From NCBI RefSeq assembly GCF_014237875.1, contig NZ_JACJVJ010000002.1, positions 773,300 through 837,299 of the forward strand: a stretch of DNA of 64,000 bases. The letters are read 5' to 3'. Source of the stretch: Parasphingopyxis marina (GTDB lineage: Bacteria; Pseudomonadota; Alphaproteobacteria; Sphingomonadales; Sphingomonadaceae). The position numbers were made by a program, and so were the translations under genes. The notes below the pieces were generated by a model. That model was given only the letters and a program-made list of their open reading frames with translations. It made no database searches and was not told where the DNA came from. The first letter of the stretch is position 1. Each line of letters opens with the position of its first letter. Shown piece by piece: positions 17,016 to 25,314 of the stretch.

Positions 17016-17927
17016 ATGTATTCGATTTTCACCTCGATGAAGGTGTTCAGCGACCCCTGGGTCGGCCATCCCGGTCTCAACCGGCTCGGCATGCACAACA
17101 AGCGGGTTAAGGCCGCGCAGGCGATCTCGCGCTTTCGCCGCGCGCAGACCGTACGGCCGCGCACGGCCGAGGAGCGGCATCTCGACGAGCAGGGCTTCGT
17201 CGCGATTCACGATTTCCTGCCCGCCGACAGGTTTGCGGCCCTTCGCGACGAGGCCCATGCGGCCGTGGAAGGGGCGGCATCGGAGACTCCCCTGCCCGCC
17301 GGCCCCGAGGTCTGGGGGTTCGGCGACAGCGACCGCCACGGCTGGGGTTTCGACCGGTTCGACGGATCGACCCTCAACCGTTTCATCCGGCCCGGTCCGC
17401 AGGCCGCCGCCTTTGCGCGCAACCCGCGTTTCCGCCGTCTCGCCCGCATCGTGACCGGCAAGGCGATGCCGGTACGGCGCAACTGGCTCTATCAGACGGT
17501 CAATGGCGACGAAGAGGAAATCCACGACATCCAGCGCGAATTTCATCGCGACACTTTTTTCAACGCGATGAAATACTGGTATTTCATCGATCCGGTGGAC
17601 GCCGATGACGGCCCCTTCGTCTATGTGCCCGGCAGCCACCTGCTGACGCCCGAACGGCTCGCCTGGGAACAGAAGAAGGCGAATGCGGCCGTCCATGCGC
17701 GGATGAAGGGCGATCGCGGCGGCATGACCGGATCCTTCCGGATCGAGGAACGCGAGCTGGCGCGGCTCGGCCTGCCCGAACCCTCGGCCTATCCGGTGCC
17801 TGCCAATACGCTGATCGTCGCCAATGTTTTCGGCTTTCACCGCCGCGGCGACGCGGTGCCCGGAACCCGCCGCCTGTCGCTTTACGGCAACCACCGCCCG
17901 CAGCCTTTCATTCCCTTCGGCAGCTAG
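17016..17927 (+). CDS. Phytanoyl-CoA dioxygenase (PhyH) family protein
   Basis: 303-aa predicted Fe(II)/2-oxoglutarate oxygenase. The facial triad is His177-x-Asp179 in EFHRDTFF and His275 in FGFHRRG, and the 2-oxoglutarate-binding Arg is in GTRRLSLYGN. FVYVPGSH is the usual PhyH strand before the distal half. Such enzymes hydroxylate acyl-CoAs, amino acids or secondary metabolites; the substrate here is not predictable. The ATG at 17016 (MYSIFTSM) was chosen over an upstream frame entering the divergent promoter region. A tRNA-Arg begins 16 bp after the stop codon. Confidence 0.82.
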   Translation: MYSIFTSMKVFSDPWVGHPGLNRLGMHNKRVKAAQAISRFRRAQTVRPRTAEERHLDEQGFVAIHDFLPADRFAALRDEAHAAVEGAASETPLPAGPEVWGFGDSDRHGWGFDRFDGSTLNRFIRPGPQAAAFARNPRFRRLARIVTGKAMPVRRNWLYQTVNGDEEEIHDIQREFHRDTFFNAMKYWYFIDPVDADDGPFVYVPGSHLLTPERLAWEQKKANAAVHARMKGDRGGMTGSFRIEERELARLGLPEPSAYPVPANTLIVANVFGFHRRGDAVPGTRRLSLYGNHRPQPFIPFGS

Positions 17928-17943
17928 CTAGAGCAAACCGCAC

Positions 17944-18020
17944 GCGCCCGTAGCTCAGCTGGATAGAGCACGAGACTTCTAATCTTGAGGCCGCAGGTTC
18001 GACTCCTGCCGGGCGCACCA
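17944..18020 (+). tRNA. tRNA-Arg (anticodon TCT)
   Basis: A complete cloverleaf of 77 nt. The acceptor GCGCCCG pairs with CGGGCGC, the D-arm is GCTC...GAGC, and the anticodon stem CGAGA/TCTTG encloses loop CTTCTAA with anticodon TCT. The T-arm is GCAGG-TTCGACT-CCTGC and the CCA end is encoded. It decodes AGA (and AGG). No integrase or duplicated 3' end was seen next to it. Confidence 0.95.
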
Positions 18021-18074
18021 TCAATTCCGGGGAATCCGGCCCCCGGCGACGCCGAGCATGGAAGGGCGAAATTC

Positions 18075-20051
18075 ATGGCCAGGCTGGCGGTGCGCAACGC
18101 CGATACCATCCGTGTCGACGCCTTCGATACCGAACCGGGTTCGGGCGGCCCGATCGCGCTGCCGGAACTGGGGCCCGGCTGGTGCTGGATCGGCATCGCC
18201 GGCTGCCCGCCCCGCTCGGTAAGGCTTTCGCTGGAAGACCAGGCGGTCTCGCTGGCGCTCGATCATGCCAAGGATCGGCCGAGCTGCCTCGCAGCGGCGG
18301 AAGAGCCCTTTCGCCCCACGCTCGATTTCACCGCGCTCGACACCGCGACCGACACCATCGAATGTTGCGTGGCGACGCTGCCCGAAATCCTTGCCCATCT
18401 GCTCGATGCGGCGGGCGACAGCCTCGATATGGGGCTCGCAATCTCCGATCTTCTCGAACGGGCGATCGCGGGCCTGGCCTTCGATTTTGCGGTGCTGGAC
18501 GCGTTCGCGCCGGCGGTCGGTTTCGATATCCTGCGCGGGTGCATTCTCGTGACCCGCCATCTCAGCAAATTCTCTGCGGAGGTCGCGCTGATCGAGCAGG
18601 CGACGACGATCAACCCGTCCGCCAGTCTCACCTGGCTGCTGTCGCTCGCCCGGGCCAACGCGCAGGATTATGACGGCGCAAGAATTGCCGCCCGCGCCGC
18701 GATTGCTGCCGACCCGGCGATCGCCGGCAAAAAGGTCGACCGGCATCTTGCCGAACTCGATGCGCATGGCCGCGTGATGGAGGAACTGCATAGCGGCGAA
18801 ACGAAGCGGCGCAGCCGGGGCTCGGCCCGGATCGCTTATTGCGCGCATAATGCGCTGCCCTATGAGGCCAAGGGCTATGCGATGCGCAGCCACGGACTGG
18901 CGAAAGCGCTCGTCAATGCGGGGCGCGACATCATCGTCATCGCCCGCCCCGGATTTCCCAGCGACGGCGCGCAGCAACTCTCTCCATCGGGGCTGGAAAT
19001 CGTCGACGGGCTGCCCTATCTTTTCGAAAACGGGTTCGGCCGGCACGGGCGCGCCTATGGCTATATCGCCGAGGCCGCCGACTATTTCGAACGCGTCTTT
19101 GCCGCGCGCGAAATCGGCATCGTCCAGGCCGCCAGCAATTTCTGGACGGGATTGCCCGCCGGGATCGCAGCGCGGCGGCTGGGCCTGCCCTTTATCTACG
19201 AAGTGCGCAGCTTCTGGGACATCACCCGGGAGGCGCGCGAACCGGGCTTTCGCGAGACGCCGCAGGCGCGGCGCGACAACGCGCTGGAGGCCGAAACCCT
19301 GGCGCTTGCGGACCGGGTCCTGACGTTGAACGGCGCGATGCGCGACCAGATCGTCGACATGGGAGTGCCCGCGGACCGCGTCGCGATCGTGGCCAATAGC
19401 GTCGATCCCGCCGCATTCGCCCCGGCCCCGCGCCCGGATACGCTGGCAAGGCGCTACGGCATCGGCATGGCGGATATCGTCATCGGCTATGCGGGCGCGA
19501 TACTCGCCTATGAGGGGCTCGACCTGCTGATCGAGGCCGCCCGCCCCCTGCTTGCCGAGCGGGACGATGTGAAGCTGCTGATCGTCGGCGCCCAGCCCTC
19601 GCTGCAGGAGGACCCCGCCAGTATCGAAGCGCGGCTGGCCCGCCAGATCGAAGCGGCGGGCCTCGAAGGCCGCGCTATCCTGGCAGGCCGGGCGCAGCCG
19701 GATGAAATGGCCGCCCATTACGCGCTGTTCGATATCTGCGCCTATCCGCGCCGGGCGCTGGAAGTGTGCGAGCTGGTCTCCCCGCTCAAGCCGCTGGAAG
19801 CGCTGGCGGCCGGCAAGGCGGTCGTACTGTCCGGTGTCGGCGGCATGCGCGACATGGTCGCCGACGGCGAAACCGGGCTCGTCCACCCGCCCGGCGACGT
19901 GCCCGCATTGCGCGCAGCCCTCACGCGGCTTGCGGAAGATCCGGCGCTCCGCGCGCAATTGGGCGAGGCGGCGCGGGCCTATGTCGCCGATCGACGCTCA
20001 TGGCAGGCGGCCGCGCAAGGACTGCAACAGCTTTATGATGAACTCGCTTAA
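18075..20051 (+). CDS. Glycosyltransferase (GT4-type) with long N-terminal region
   Basis: 658-aa protein. The C-terminal half (from about residue 256) is a GT-B glycosyltransferase of the GT4 type. It opens with IAYCAHNALPYEAKGYAMRSHGLAKAL, has GYAGAILAYEGLDLLIEAA at the domain boundary, and ends with SPLKPLEALAAGKAVVLSGVGGMRDMV, the donor-binding Glu-x7-Glu-like region. The first 255 residues are unusual for the family, partly helical with a TPR-like stretch (ARANAQDYDGARIAARAAIAADP). GAAGGG precedes the ATG at 18075. It lies 93 bp before wecB and wecC, so it may add ManNAc(A) or another sugar to a surface polysaccharide. Donor and acceptor are unknown. Confidence 0.82.
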   Translation: MARLAVRNADTIRVDAFDTEPGSGGPIALPELGPGWCWIGIAGCPPRSVRLSLEDQAVSLALDHAKDRPSCLAAAEEPFRPTLDFTALDTATDTIECCVATLPEILAHLLDAAGDSLDMGLAISDLLERAIAGLAFDFAVLDAFAPAVGFDILRGCILVTRHLSKFSAEVALIEQATTINPSASLTWLLSLARANAQDYDGARIAARAAIAADPAIAGKKVDRHLAELDAHGRVMEELHSGETKRRSRGSARIAYCAHNALPYEAKGYAMRSHGLAKALVNAGRDIIVIARPGFPSDGAQQLSPSGLEIVDGLPYLFENGFGRHGRAYGYIAEAADYFERVFAAREIGIVQAASNFWTGLPAGIAARRLGLPFIYEVRSFWDITREAREPGFRETPQARRDNALEAETLALADRVLTLNGAMRDQIVDMGVPADRVAIVANSVDPAAFAPAPRPDTLARRYGIGMADIVIGYAGAILAYEGLDLLIEAARPLLAERDDVKLLIVGAQPSLQEDPASIEARLARQIEAAGLEGRAILAGRAQPDEMAAHYALFDICAYPRRALEVCELVSPLKPLEALAAGKAVVLSGVGGMRDMVADGETGLVHPPGDVPALRAALTRLAEDPALRAQLGEAARAYVADRRSWQAAAQGLQQLYDELA

Positions 20052-20144
20052 ACCCTCTATACTATTCAGATAGTCAAACTTTTCTGTTAGGCGGCCAGCC
20101 GGAATGCAACGCAGCGGGATCCCCGGTGCCAGTCGGAGCCCTTG

Positions 20145-21263
20145 ATGAAAATCCTCATTGTCTTCGGCACAAGACCCGAAGCGATCAAAATGGCTCCCGT
20201 CGTCAAGGCGTTCCAGGCCGATAGCGATTTCGACACGCGGGTGTGCGTCACCGGCCAGCATCGCGAAATGCTTGACCAGGTGCTGGAGCTGTTCGCCATC
20301 AAGCCCGACATCGATCTCAACATCATGACGCCCGGCCAGTCGCTGACCGATGTGACGGTGGCGACCCTGACCGGGCTGGAAGCCGTTCTCGATGCCGAAA
20401 AGCCCGATGCGGTGCTCGTCCATGGCGACACCACGTCCGCGATGGCAGCGGCGATGGCGGCCTTTTACCGCCAGATACCCGTCGGCCATGTCGAGGCGGG
20501 GCTGCGCACGCGCAACCTTTACGCGCCCTGGCCGGAGGAAATGAACCGCGGTTTCATCGACATGGTCGGCCAGTGGCTGTTCGCGCCGACGGAAGTGTCG
20601 CGCGAGGCGCTGCTATCGGAGCAGATTTCTCCGGGCCGTATTTTCGTGACCGGCAACACGGTGATCGACGCCCTGCTTTCCGTGGTCGGCGATCTGCGCG
20701 CCGACGGCGGGCAGAAAGCGGATCTCGATGCGCGCTTCGATTTTCTCGATTCCGGTAAGCGGCTGATCGTCGTCACCGGCCATCGCCGGGAGAATTTCGA
20801 CGGCGGGCTGGAGCGGATGTGCGGTGCGCTGGCGCGGCTCGCATCGCGCGGCGATGTCGAGATCGTCTATCCCGTCCATCTCAACGAGAATGTGCAGCGC
20901 GCGGCCAACGCGGTGCTCTCCGACACTGCGGCGGTGCACCTGATCGAACCGCAGGATTACCTGCCCTTCGTCTATCTGATGGACCGGGCGCATCTGCTGA
21001 TTTCAGACTCGGGCGGCATCCAGGAAGAAGCGCCGTCGCTCGGCAAGCCGGTGCTGGTGACACGCGACGTGACCGAGCGGCCGGAGGCGATCGCCGCGGG
21101 CACCTGCCGGCTGGTCGGAACGGACCCTGACATTATCGTTTCCGAAGCGGAAAAGCTGTTAGACGACGAAACCGAATATGCCCGTGTCAGCGCGATCGCC
21201 AACCCCTATGGCGACGGCAAGGCCGCGGACCGGATTGTGAAGGCGTTGAAGAATGACGGATAA
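20145..21263 (+). CDS. wecB: UDP-N-acetylglucosamine 2-epimerase (non-hydrolysing)
   Basis: 372-aa enzyme that interconverts UDP-GlcNAc and UDP-ManNAc. Family motifs are FGTRPEAIKMAPV at the N-terminus, HGDTTSAMAAAMAAFY followed by VGHVEAGLRT, VVTGHRRENF, and DSGGIQEEAPSLGKPVLV with the conserved TERPEAI. The ATG at 20145 is preferred over a TTG directly before it. The last 11 bp overlap the start of wecC, so the two products are made together and act in sequence. Together they commit UDP-GlcNAc to UDP-ManNAcA. Confidence 0.95.
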   Translation: MKILIVFGTRPEAIKMAPVVKAFQADSDFDTRVCVTGQHREMLDQVLELFAIKPDIDLNIMTPGQSLTDVTVATLTGLEAVLDAEKPDAVLVHGDTTSAMAAAMAAFYRQIPVGHVEAGLRTRNLYAPWPEEMNRGFIDMVGQWLFAPTEVSREALLSEQISPGRIFVTGNTVIDALLSVVGDLRADGGQKADLDARFDFLDSGKRLIVVTGHRRENFDGGLERMCGALARLASRGDVEIVYPVHLNENVQRAANAVLSDTAAVHLIEPQDYLPFVYLMDRAHLLISDSGGIQEEAPSLGKPVLVTRDVTERPEAIAAGTCRLVGTDPDIIVSEAEKLLDDETEYARVSAIANPYGDGKAADRIVKALKNDG

Positions 21264-22497
21264 ATTCGAGTCGGTCTGCGTATTGGGACTCGGCTATATC
21301 GGCCTGCCCACGGCGGCGACGCTGGCGGCAGCGGGCCTGGCGGTCAAAGGCGTCGATATCCGCACCGATGTGGTCGACGCGCTCAACGCGGGCGATGCGC
21401 ATTTCTCCGAACCCGATCTCGAGCTGCTGGTGCGCGGGGCCGTCGAAAGCGGCAAGCTGAAAGCCTACACCAAGCCGCAACCCGCTGACGCCTTCATCAT
21501 CACCGTGCCAACCCCCATGAACGGCGACAAATCGCCCGATATGAGCTTCGTCGATGCGGCGATGCGGTCGCTGATGCCGGTTCTTGCGCCGGGCAATCTG
21601 GTGCTGCTGGAATCGACCAGTCCGCTTGGCACCACGGCATCCATCGCCGGTATCGTGCGTGAGGAGCGCCCCGATCTGGTGGATGGCGACGCCCTGAAAA
21701 TCTCTCTCGCCTATTGCCCCGAGCGCATCCTGCCCGGCCAGATGGTCCGCGAACTGGTCGAAAATGATCGCATCGTCGGCGGCCTGATGCCCGAAGATGC
21801 GGCCAGGGCCCGCGATCTCTACAAGACATTCGTGCACGGCGAAGTGCACCAGACCGATGCGATCACGGCCGAAATGGTGAAGCTGATCGAGAATGCCTAT
21901 CGCGATGTGAACATCGCCTTCGCCAACGAAGTCGCGGCGATCGGCGAAACGCACGGCATCGATCCCTGGGAAGCGATTAGCCTCGCCAACCGCCATCCGC
22001 GCGTCAACATCCTCTCGCCGGGGCCCGGAGTCGGCGGCCACTGCATCGCCGTGGATCCCTGGTTCCTGATCACGCAGAATCCCGGTCTCGCCGGGCTGAT
22101 GAACGCCGCACGGAGCGTCAATGACGGCCGCCCGGAAACCATCGTCGGCAAGATCGAAGCGGCAGCGGAAGCGGCCGGATCGAAGCGCATCGCCTGCCTC
22201 GGACTCGCCTACAAGCCGAATGTCGACGATCTGCGCGAAAGCCCGGCGCTGGAGATTGTGCGCGAACTCGCTCAACGCGGCTATGACGTGTCGGCGGTCG
22301 AACCGCATGTGGACGCGCTACCCTCGAAACTCGCCGAAGCGGGAAGCGTTACGCTGCGCTCGCTGGACGATGCGTTTGGGGCATCCGACGTCGTCGCGCT
22401 TCTGGTTGCGCATACGCCCTTCGCCGACGTCACCGCTGGAATGCTGGGCGGCAAGGCGGTGGTCGATGCCGTCGGCCTGTGGCGTCGGCAAGGCTGA
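21253..22497 (+). CDS. wecC: UDP-N-acetyl-D-mannosamine dehydrogenase
   Basis: 414-aa NAD-dependent dehydrogenase of the UDP-glucose/UDP-ManNAc family, oxidising UDP-ManNAc to UDP-ManNAcA in two steps. The N-terminal Rossmann fold has GLGYIGLPTAATLAAAG, and the catalytic Cys264 is in GPGVGGHCIAVDPWF. The C-terminal domain contains LGLAYKPNVDDLRESPALEI. The GHCI-A-VDPWF form favours the WecC branch over the UDP-glucose dehydrogenase branch. It overlaps wecB by 11 bp. No other enterobacterial-common-antigen genes (wecA, wecG, rff) are present here. Confidence 0.92.
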   Translation: MTDKFESVCVLGLGYIGLPTAATLAAAGLAVKGVDIRTDVVDALNAGDAHFSEPDLELLVRGAVESGKLKAYTKPQPADAFIITVPTPMNGDKSPDMSFVDAAMRSLMPVLAPGNLVLLESTSPLGTTASIAGIVREERPDLVDGDALKISLAYCPERILPGQMVRELVENDRIVGGLMPEDAARARDLYKTFVHGEVHQTDAITAEMVKLIENAYRDVNIAFANEVAAIGETHGIDPWEAISLANRHPRVNILSPGPGVGGHCIAVDPWFLITQNPGLAGLMNAARSVNDGRPETIVGKIEAAAEAAGSKRIACLGLAYKPNVDDLRESPALEIVRELAQRGYDVSAVEPHVDALPSKLAEAGSVTLRSLDDAFGASDVVALLVAHTPFADVTAGMLGGKAVVDAVGLWRRQG

Positions 22498-22500
22498 ACG

Positions 22501-22965
22501 ATGGACAAACAGGAACGCGTCCGCAACGCGATGATGGAGATGGAATTCGATCCCAAGCTCTTCATCGAAACCATCGGCCCGCACAGCCATAACGGCCTGA
22601 TCGGCACCCAATATGTCGATCATGGCGACGACTGGATCGAGCTTGCCTTCGACTATGATGAAACGCTGGTCGGCGATCCCGAAACCGGTATCCTCGCCTC
22701 CGGGCCGATCGTCAGCCTGTGCGACATGGCGTCGGGTGCCTCGATCTGGCTGAAAGCCAAGCGCTTCGCGCCGGCCGTCACCATCGACCTGCGCGTCGAT
22801 TATCTGCGCCCGGCCAATGTCGGCGCGCGCGTGACCGCGCGGATGACCTGTTATCGCACGACCCGCAGCGTCGCCTTTGTACGCGGCGGCGCGCATGACG
22901 GCGATCCCGACAAGCCGATCGCACAAGTGGCCGGCACCTTCATGTTTATCGAGGCAGGCGAATGA
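22501..22965 (+). CDS. PaaI-family hotdog thioesterase
   Basis: 154-aa single hotdog domain. GLIGTQYVDHGDDWIELAF, then GPIVSLCDMASGASIW (the central helix with the catalytic Asp), VTIDLRVDYLRPANVGARVTARM and the C-terminal strand QVAGTFMFIE are typical of acyl-CoA thioesterases of the PaaI/YdiI group. It starts 4 bp after wecC, but the following hotdog gene overlaps its end (ATGA), and those two form a pair. It probably releases CoA from acyl-CoA intermediates, in line with the acyl-CoA genes that follow. Confidence 0.85.
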   Translation: MDKQERVRNAMMEMEFDPKLFIETIGPHSHNGLIGTQYVDHGDDWIELAFDYDETLVGDPETGILASGPIVSLCDMASGASIWLKAKRFAPAVTIDLRVDYLRPANVGARVTARMTCYRTTRSVAFVRGGAHDGDPDKPIAQVAGTFMFIEAGE

Positions 22966-23351
22966 CGCTCGTCCTCCCGCCTTATGCCAAGGCGCTCGGG
23001 CTCGTTGCCGAAGTGGACGATGCCGGCCGGCTGATCCTGTCGATGGAATATGGCCAGCATGTCATGGGCCGGCCCGGCTTTCTCCATGGTGGGGCGATCG
23101 CCGGCCTGCTGGAGATCGCGGCCATCGCTTCGGTCCGCCACCAGCTTGCCGAGGATGACAGCCCGCAGATCAAGCCGATCACCGTCACCACCGATTTCAT
23201 GCGCGGCGGGCGCGAGCAGCTGACCTATGCGACCGGCGTCATCTCGCGCCTCGGCAAGCGGCTTGCCAATGTCGAGAGCTTCGCCTGGCAGGACGACGAA
23301 ACAAAGCCGATCGCCGCAGCCCGGATGAACCTGCTGCTCGCGCGGAAATAG
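22962..23351 (+). CDS. PaaI-family hotdog thioesterase (second copy)
   Basis: 129-aa hotdog protein beginning in the stop of the previous one (ATGA overlap). GRPGFLHGGAIAGLLEIAAIAS carries the HGG-x8-E active-site pattern of PaaI-type thioesterases, and IKPITVTTDFMRGG and the final strand match the fold. The two adjacent paralogues are diverged (few identical residues outside the motif), so they may form a heteromer or serve different acyl chains. The stop codon abuts the stop of the convergent SDR gene. Confidence 0.85.
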   Translation: MTLVLPPYAKALGLVAEVDDAGRLILSMEYGQHVMGRPGFLHGGAIAGLLEIAAIASVRHQLAEDDSPQIKPITVTTDFMRGGREQLTYATGVISRLGKRLANVESFAWQDDETKPIAAARMNLLLARK

Positions 23352-24143
23352 CTAGGCGTCGATGCTCGTGCCGAGCGCGGCATGGACCAGCCCGCCATCG
23401 ACCGTGATGGTTTCCCCGATCACATAGTCGCCCGCGCGGCTCGCCAGATAGATGGCGGCGGCGGCCATGTCCTCGGGTTCGCCGATCCGCTTGGCCGGGA
23501 TGCCCTTGGCCACCTCGTCGCCATGATCGCGCGCGGCCTTGTTCATGTCCGATTCGAACGCGCCCGGCGCGATCGCGGTCACGATGATGTGATCGCGCAC
23601 CAGGGTCGCGGCCATCCGTTTGGTGAGATAGAGGATCGCCGATTTCGAGGCGTGGTAGCTGTAGGTTTCCCAAGGGTTGAGCCGCATGCCGTCGATCGAG
23701 CCGATATTGATGATCTTGGCCGGTCGGTCCTGCGTGCCGGCCGCCTTCATCAGGCCGTGCAGCGCCTGGGCCAGGAAGAAGGGCGCCTTGACGTTGATGT
23801 CCATCACCTTGTCCCAGCCGCTTTCCGGGAACTCGTCGAACGGCACGCCCCAGGCGGCGCCCGCATTGTTGACCAGGATATCGAGCCGATCCTCGCGCTT
23901 GCCGATTTCCTCGGCCAGCGCGCGGCAATTCTCGACCGTCGAAAGGTCCATCGGGATACCGATCACCCTGTCGCCGAACTCCGCCGCCGTCGCCTCGACC
24001 TGCTCGGCCTTGCGTGCGGTGATATAGACGCGTTCGCAGCCGGCATCGAGAAAGCCTTCGACGATCATCTTGCCGATGCCGCGCGATCCCCCGGTGACGA
24101 GCGCGACCTTGCCCTCGAGCGAAAACAGTTTGCCGATGTCCAT
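23352..24143 (-). CDS. Short-chain dehydrogenase/reductase (SDR)
   Basis: 263-aa classical SDR. The cofactor motif is VTGGSRGIGKM (residues 17-26), NNAG is at about 95, the catalytic Ser is in NIGSIDGMR, and YHASK is the Tyr-x3-Lys pair. The C-terminal segment DYVIGETITVDGG is typical of 3-hydroxyacyl or alcohol dehydrogenases. An extended loop after NNAG (AAWGVPFDEFPESGWDKV) is unusual. It is the last gene of a four-gene unit with three acyl-CoA dehydrogenase genes and probably oxidises the hydroxyacyl product of that pathway. Substrate unknown. Confidence 0.85.
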   Translation of the reverse strand: MDIGKLFSLEGKVALVTGGSRGIGKMIVEGFLDAGCERVYITARKAEQVEATAAEFGDRVIGIPMDLSTVENCRALAEEIGKREDRLDILVNNAGAAWGVPFDEFPESGWDKVMDINVKAPFFLAQALHGLMKAAGTQDRPAKIINIGSIDGMRLNPWETYSYHASKSAILYLTKRMAATLVRDHIIVTAIAPGAFESDMNKAARDHGDEVAKGIPAKRIGEPEDMAAAAIYLASRAGDYVIGETITVDGGLVHAALGTSIDA

Positions 24144-24164
24144 GATAATCTCCCTTGGCAGCGG

Positions 24165-25310
24165 TTATCCGCCGTTCTTGATTGTCTCGCGCGCGATAAT
24201 CAGCTGCTGGATCTGGCTCGTGCCCTCGTAGATCCGGAACAGCCGAACATCGCGATAGAAGCGTTCGATGCCGTAATCGGCGATATAGCCGGCGCCGCCG
24301 TGGATCTGCACGGCGCGGTCGGCGACCCGGCCAACCATTTCGGAAGCGAAATATTTGGCGGCCGCTGCGGGCAAGGTGATCCTCTCCCCCGCGTCCATCT
24401 TCGCCGCCGCCTCCAGCACCAGCGCTTTGGCGGCCATCGCTTCGGTTTTGGAATCCGCGATCATCGCCTGGATCAGCTGGAAATCCGACAGCGCCTGGCC
24501 GAACTGCTTGCGCTCGGTCGCAAAGGCGACGCAATCGGCGATCAGCCGCTCGGCAATGCCGACGCAGACCGCGCTGATATGCAGCCGCCCGCGATCCAGC
24601 ACCTTCATCGCCACTTTGAAGCCCTCGCCCTCCGCGCCGAGCCGGTTAGCGGCGGGCACGGGCGTATCGTCGAAAATCACGTCGCAGACCTTCGCGCCCT
24701 GCTGGCCCATCTTCTTCTCGGGTTCGCCGATCGACACACCAGGCAGGTCGCGCGGCACGAGAAAGGCCGATACGCCGCGCCCTCCCTTTTCTTCGCCGGT
24801 GCGCGCCATGACGGTGAACACCGAGGCGCGGTCGGCATTGGTGATGTAGCGCTTCGTGCCCGAAAGCCGATAGACGTCGCCATCGCGCACCGCCTTGGCC
24901 TGCACCGCGCCGGAGTCCGAACCGACATCGGGCTCGGTCAGCGCAAAGCTGGCGACGATTTCGCCACTGGCGAGCTTGGGAAGCCATTCGGCCTTCTGTT
25001 CCTCGGTACCCGCAATCACTATACCCTGGCTGCCGATCCCGACATTGGTACCGAAGGCCGAGCGGAAGGCGGGCGTCGTGCCGCCCAGCTCGAACGCGAC
25101 GCGAACTTCCTCCGTCATGTCGAGGCCGATGCCGCCAAATTCTTCGGCAATCGACAGGCCGAACAGGCCCATCGCCTTCATTTCCTCGATCACTTCGGCG
25201 GGAACGGCGTCGTTTTTCTCGACCTCGCCTTCGAGCGGGCGGAGCCGTTCCTGCACGAAGCGGCGGACCGTTTCGAGGAGCTGGTCGAAGGTTTCGGGAT
25301 CGAGCGCCAT
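24165..25310 (-). CDS. Acyl-CoA dehydrogenase (catalytic Glu present)
   Basis: 381-aa FAD enzyme that forms the alpha-beta double bond of an acyl-CoA thioester. It has the signature FALTEPDVGSDSGAV (about residue 125), the FAD-binding KRYITNADRASVFTV, GRLHISAVCVGIAERL, and the C-terminal DVRLFRIYEGTSQIQQLII, where the Glu in YEGT is the catalytic base in the MCAD/IVD-type alignment. It lies 4 bp after an acyl-CoA dehydrogenase paralogue that lacks this Glu. The two may form a mixed complex like those of actinobacterial steroid degradation, which is inference. Confidence 0.9.
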   Translation of the reverse strand: MALDPETFDQLLETVRRFVQERLRPLEGEVEKNDAVPAEVIEEMKAMGLFGLSIAEEFGGIGLDMTEEVRVAFELGGTTPAFRSAFGTNVGIGSQGIVIAGTEEQKAEWLPKLASGEIVASFALTEPDVGSDSGAVQAKAVRDGDVYRLSGTKRYITNADRASVFTVMARTGEEKGGRGVSAFLVPRDLPGVSIGEPEKKMGQQGAKVCDVIFDDTPVPAANRLGAEGEGFKVAMKVLDRGRLHISAVCVGIAERLIADCVAFATERKQFGQALSDFQLIQAMIADSKTEAMAAKALVLEAAAKMDAGERITLPAAAAKYFASEMVGRVADRAVQIHGGAGYIADYGIERFYRDVRLFRIYEGTSQIQQLIIARETIKNGG

Positions 25311-25314
25311 CGTT

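Noticed and set aside
17944-18074. tRNA-Arg as an integration site for an island
   Set aside because: No integrase, no repeated tRNA 3' end and no phage gene nearby; the following genes look chromosomal.
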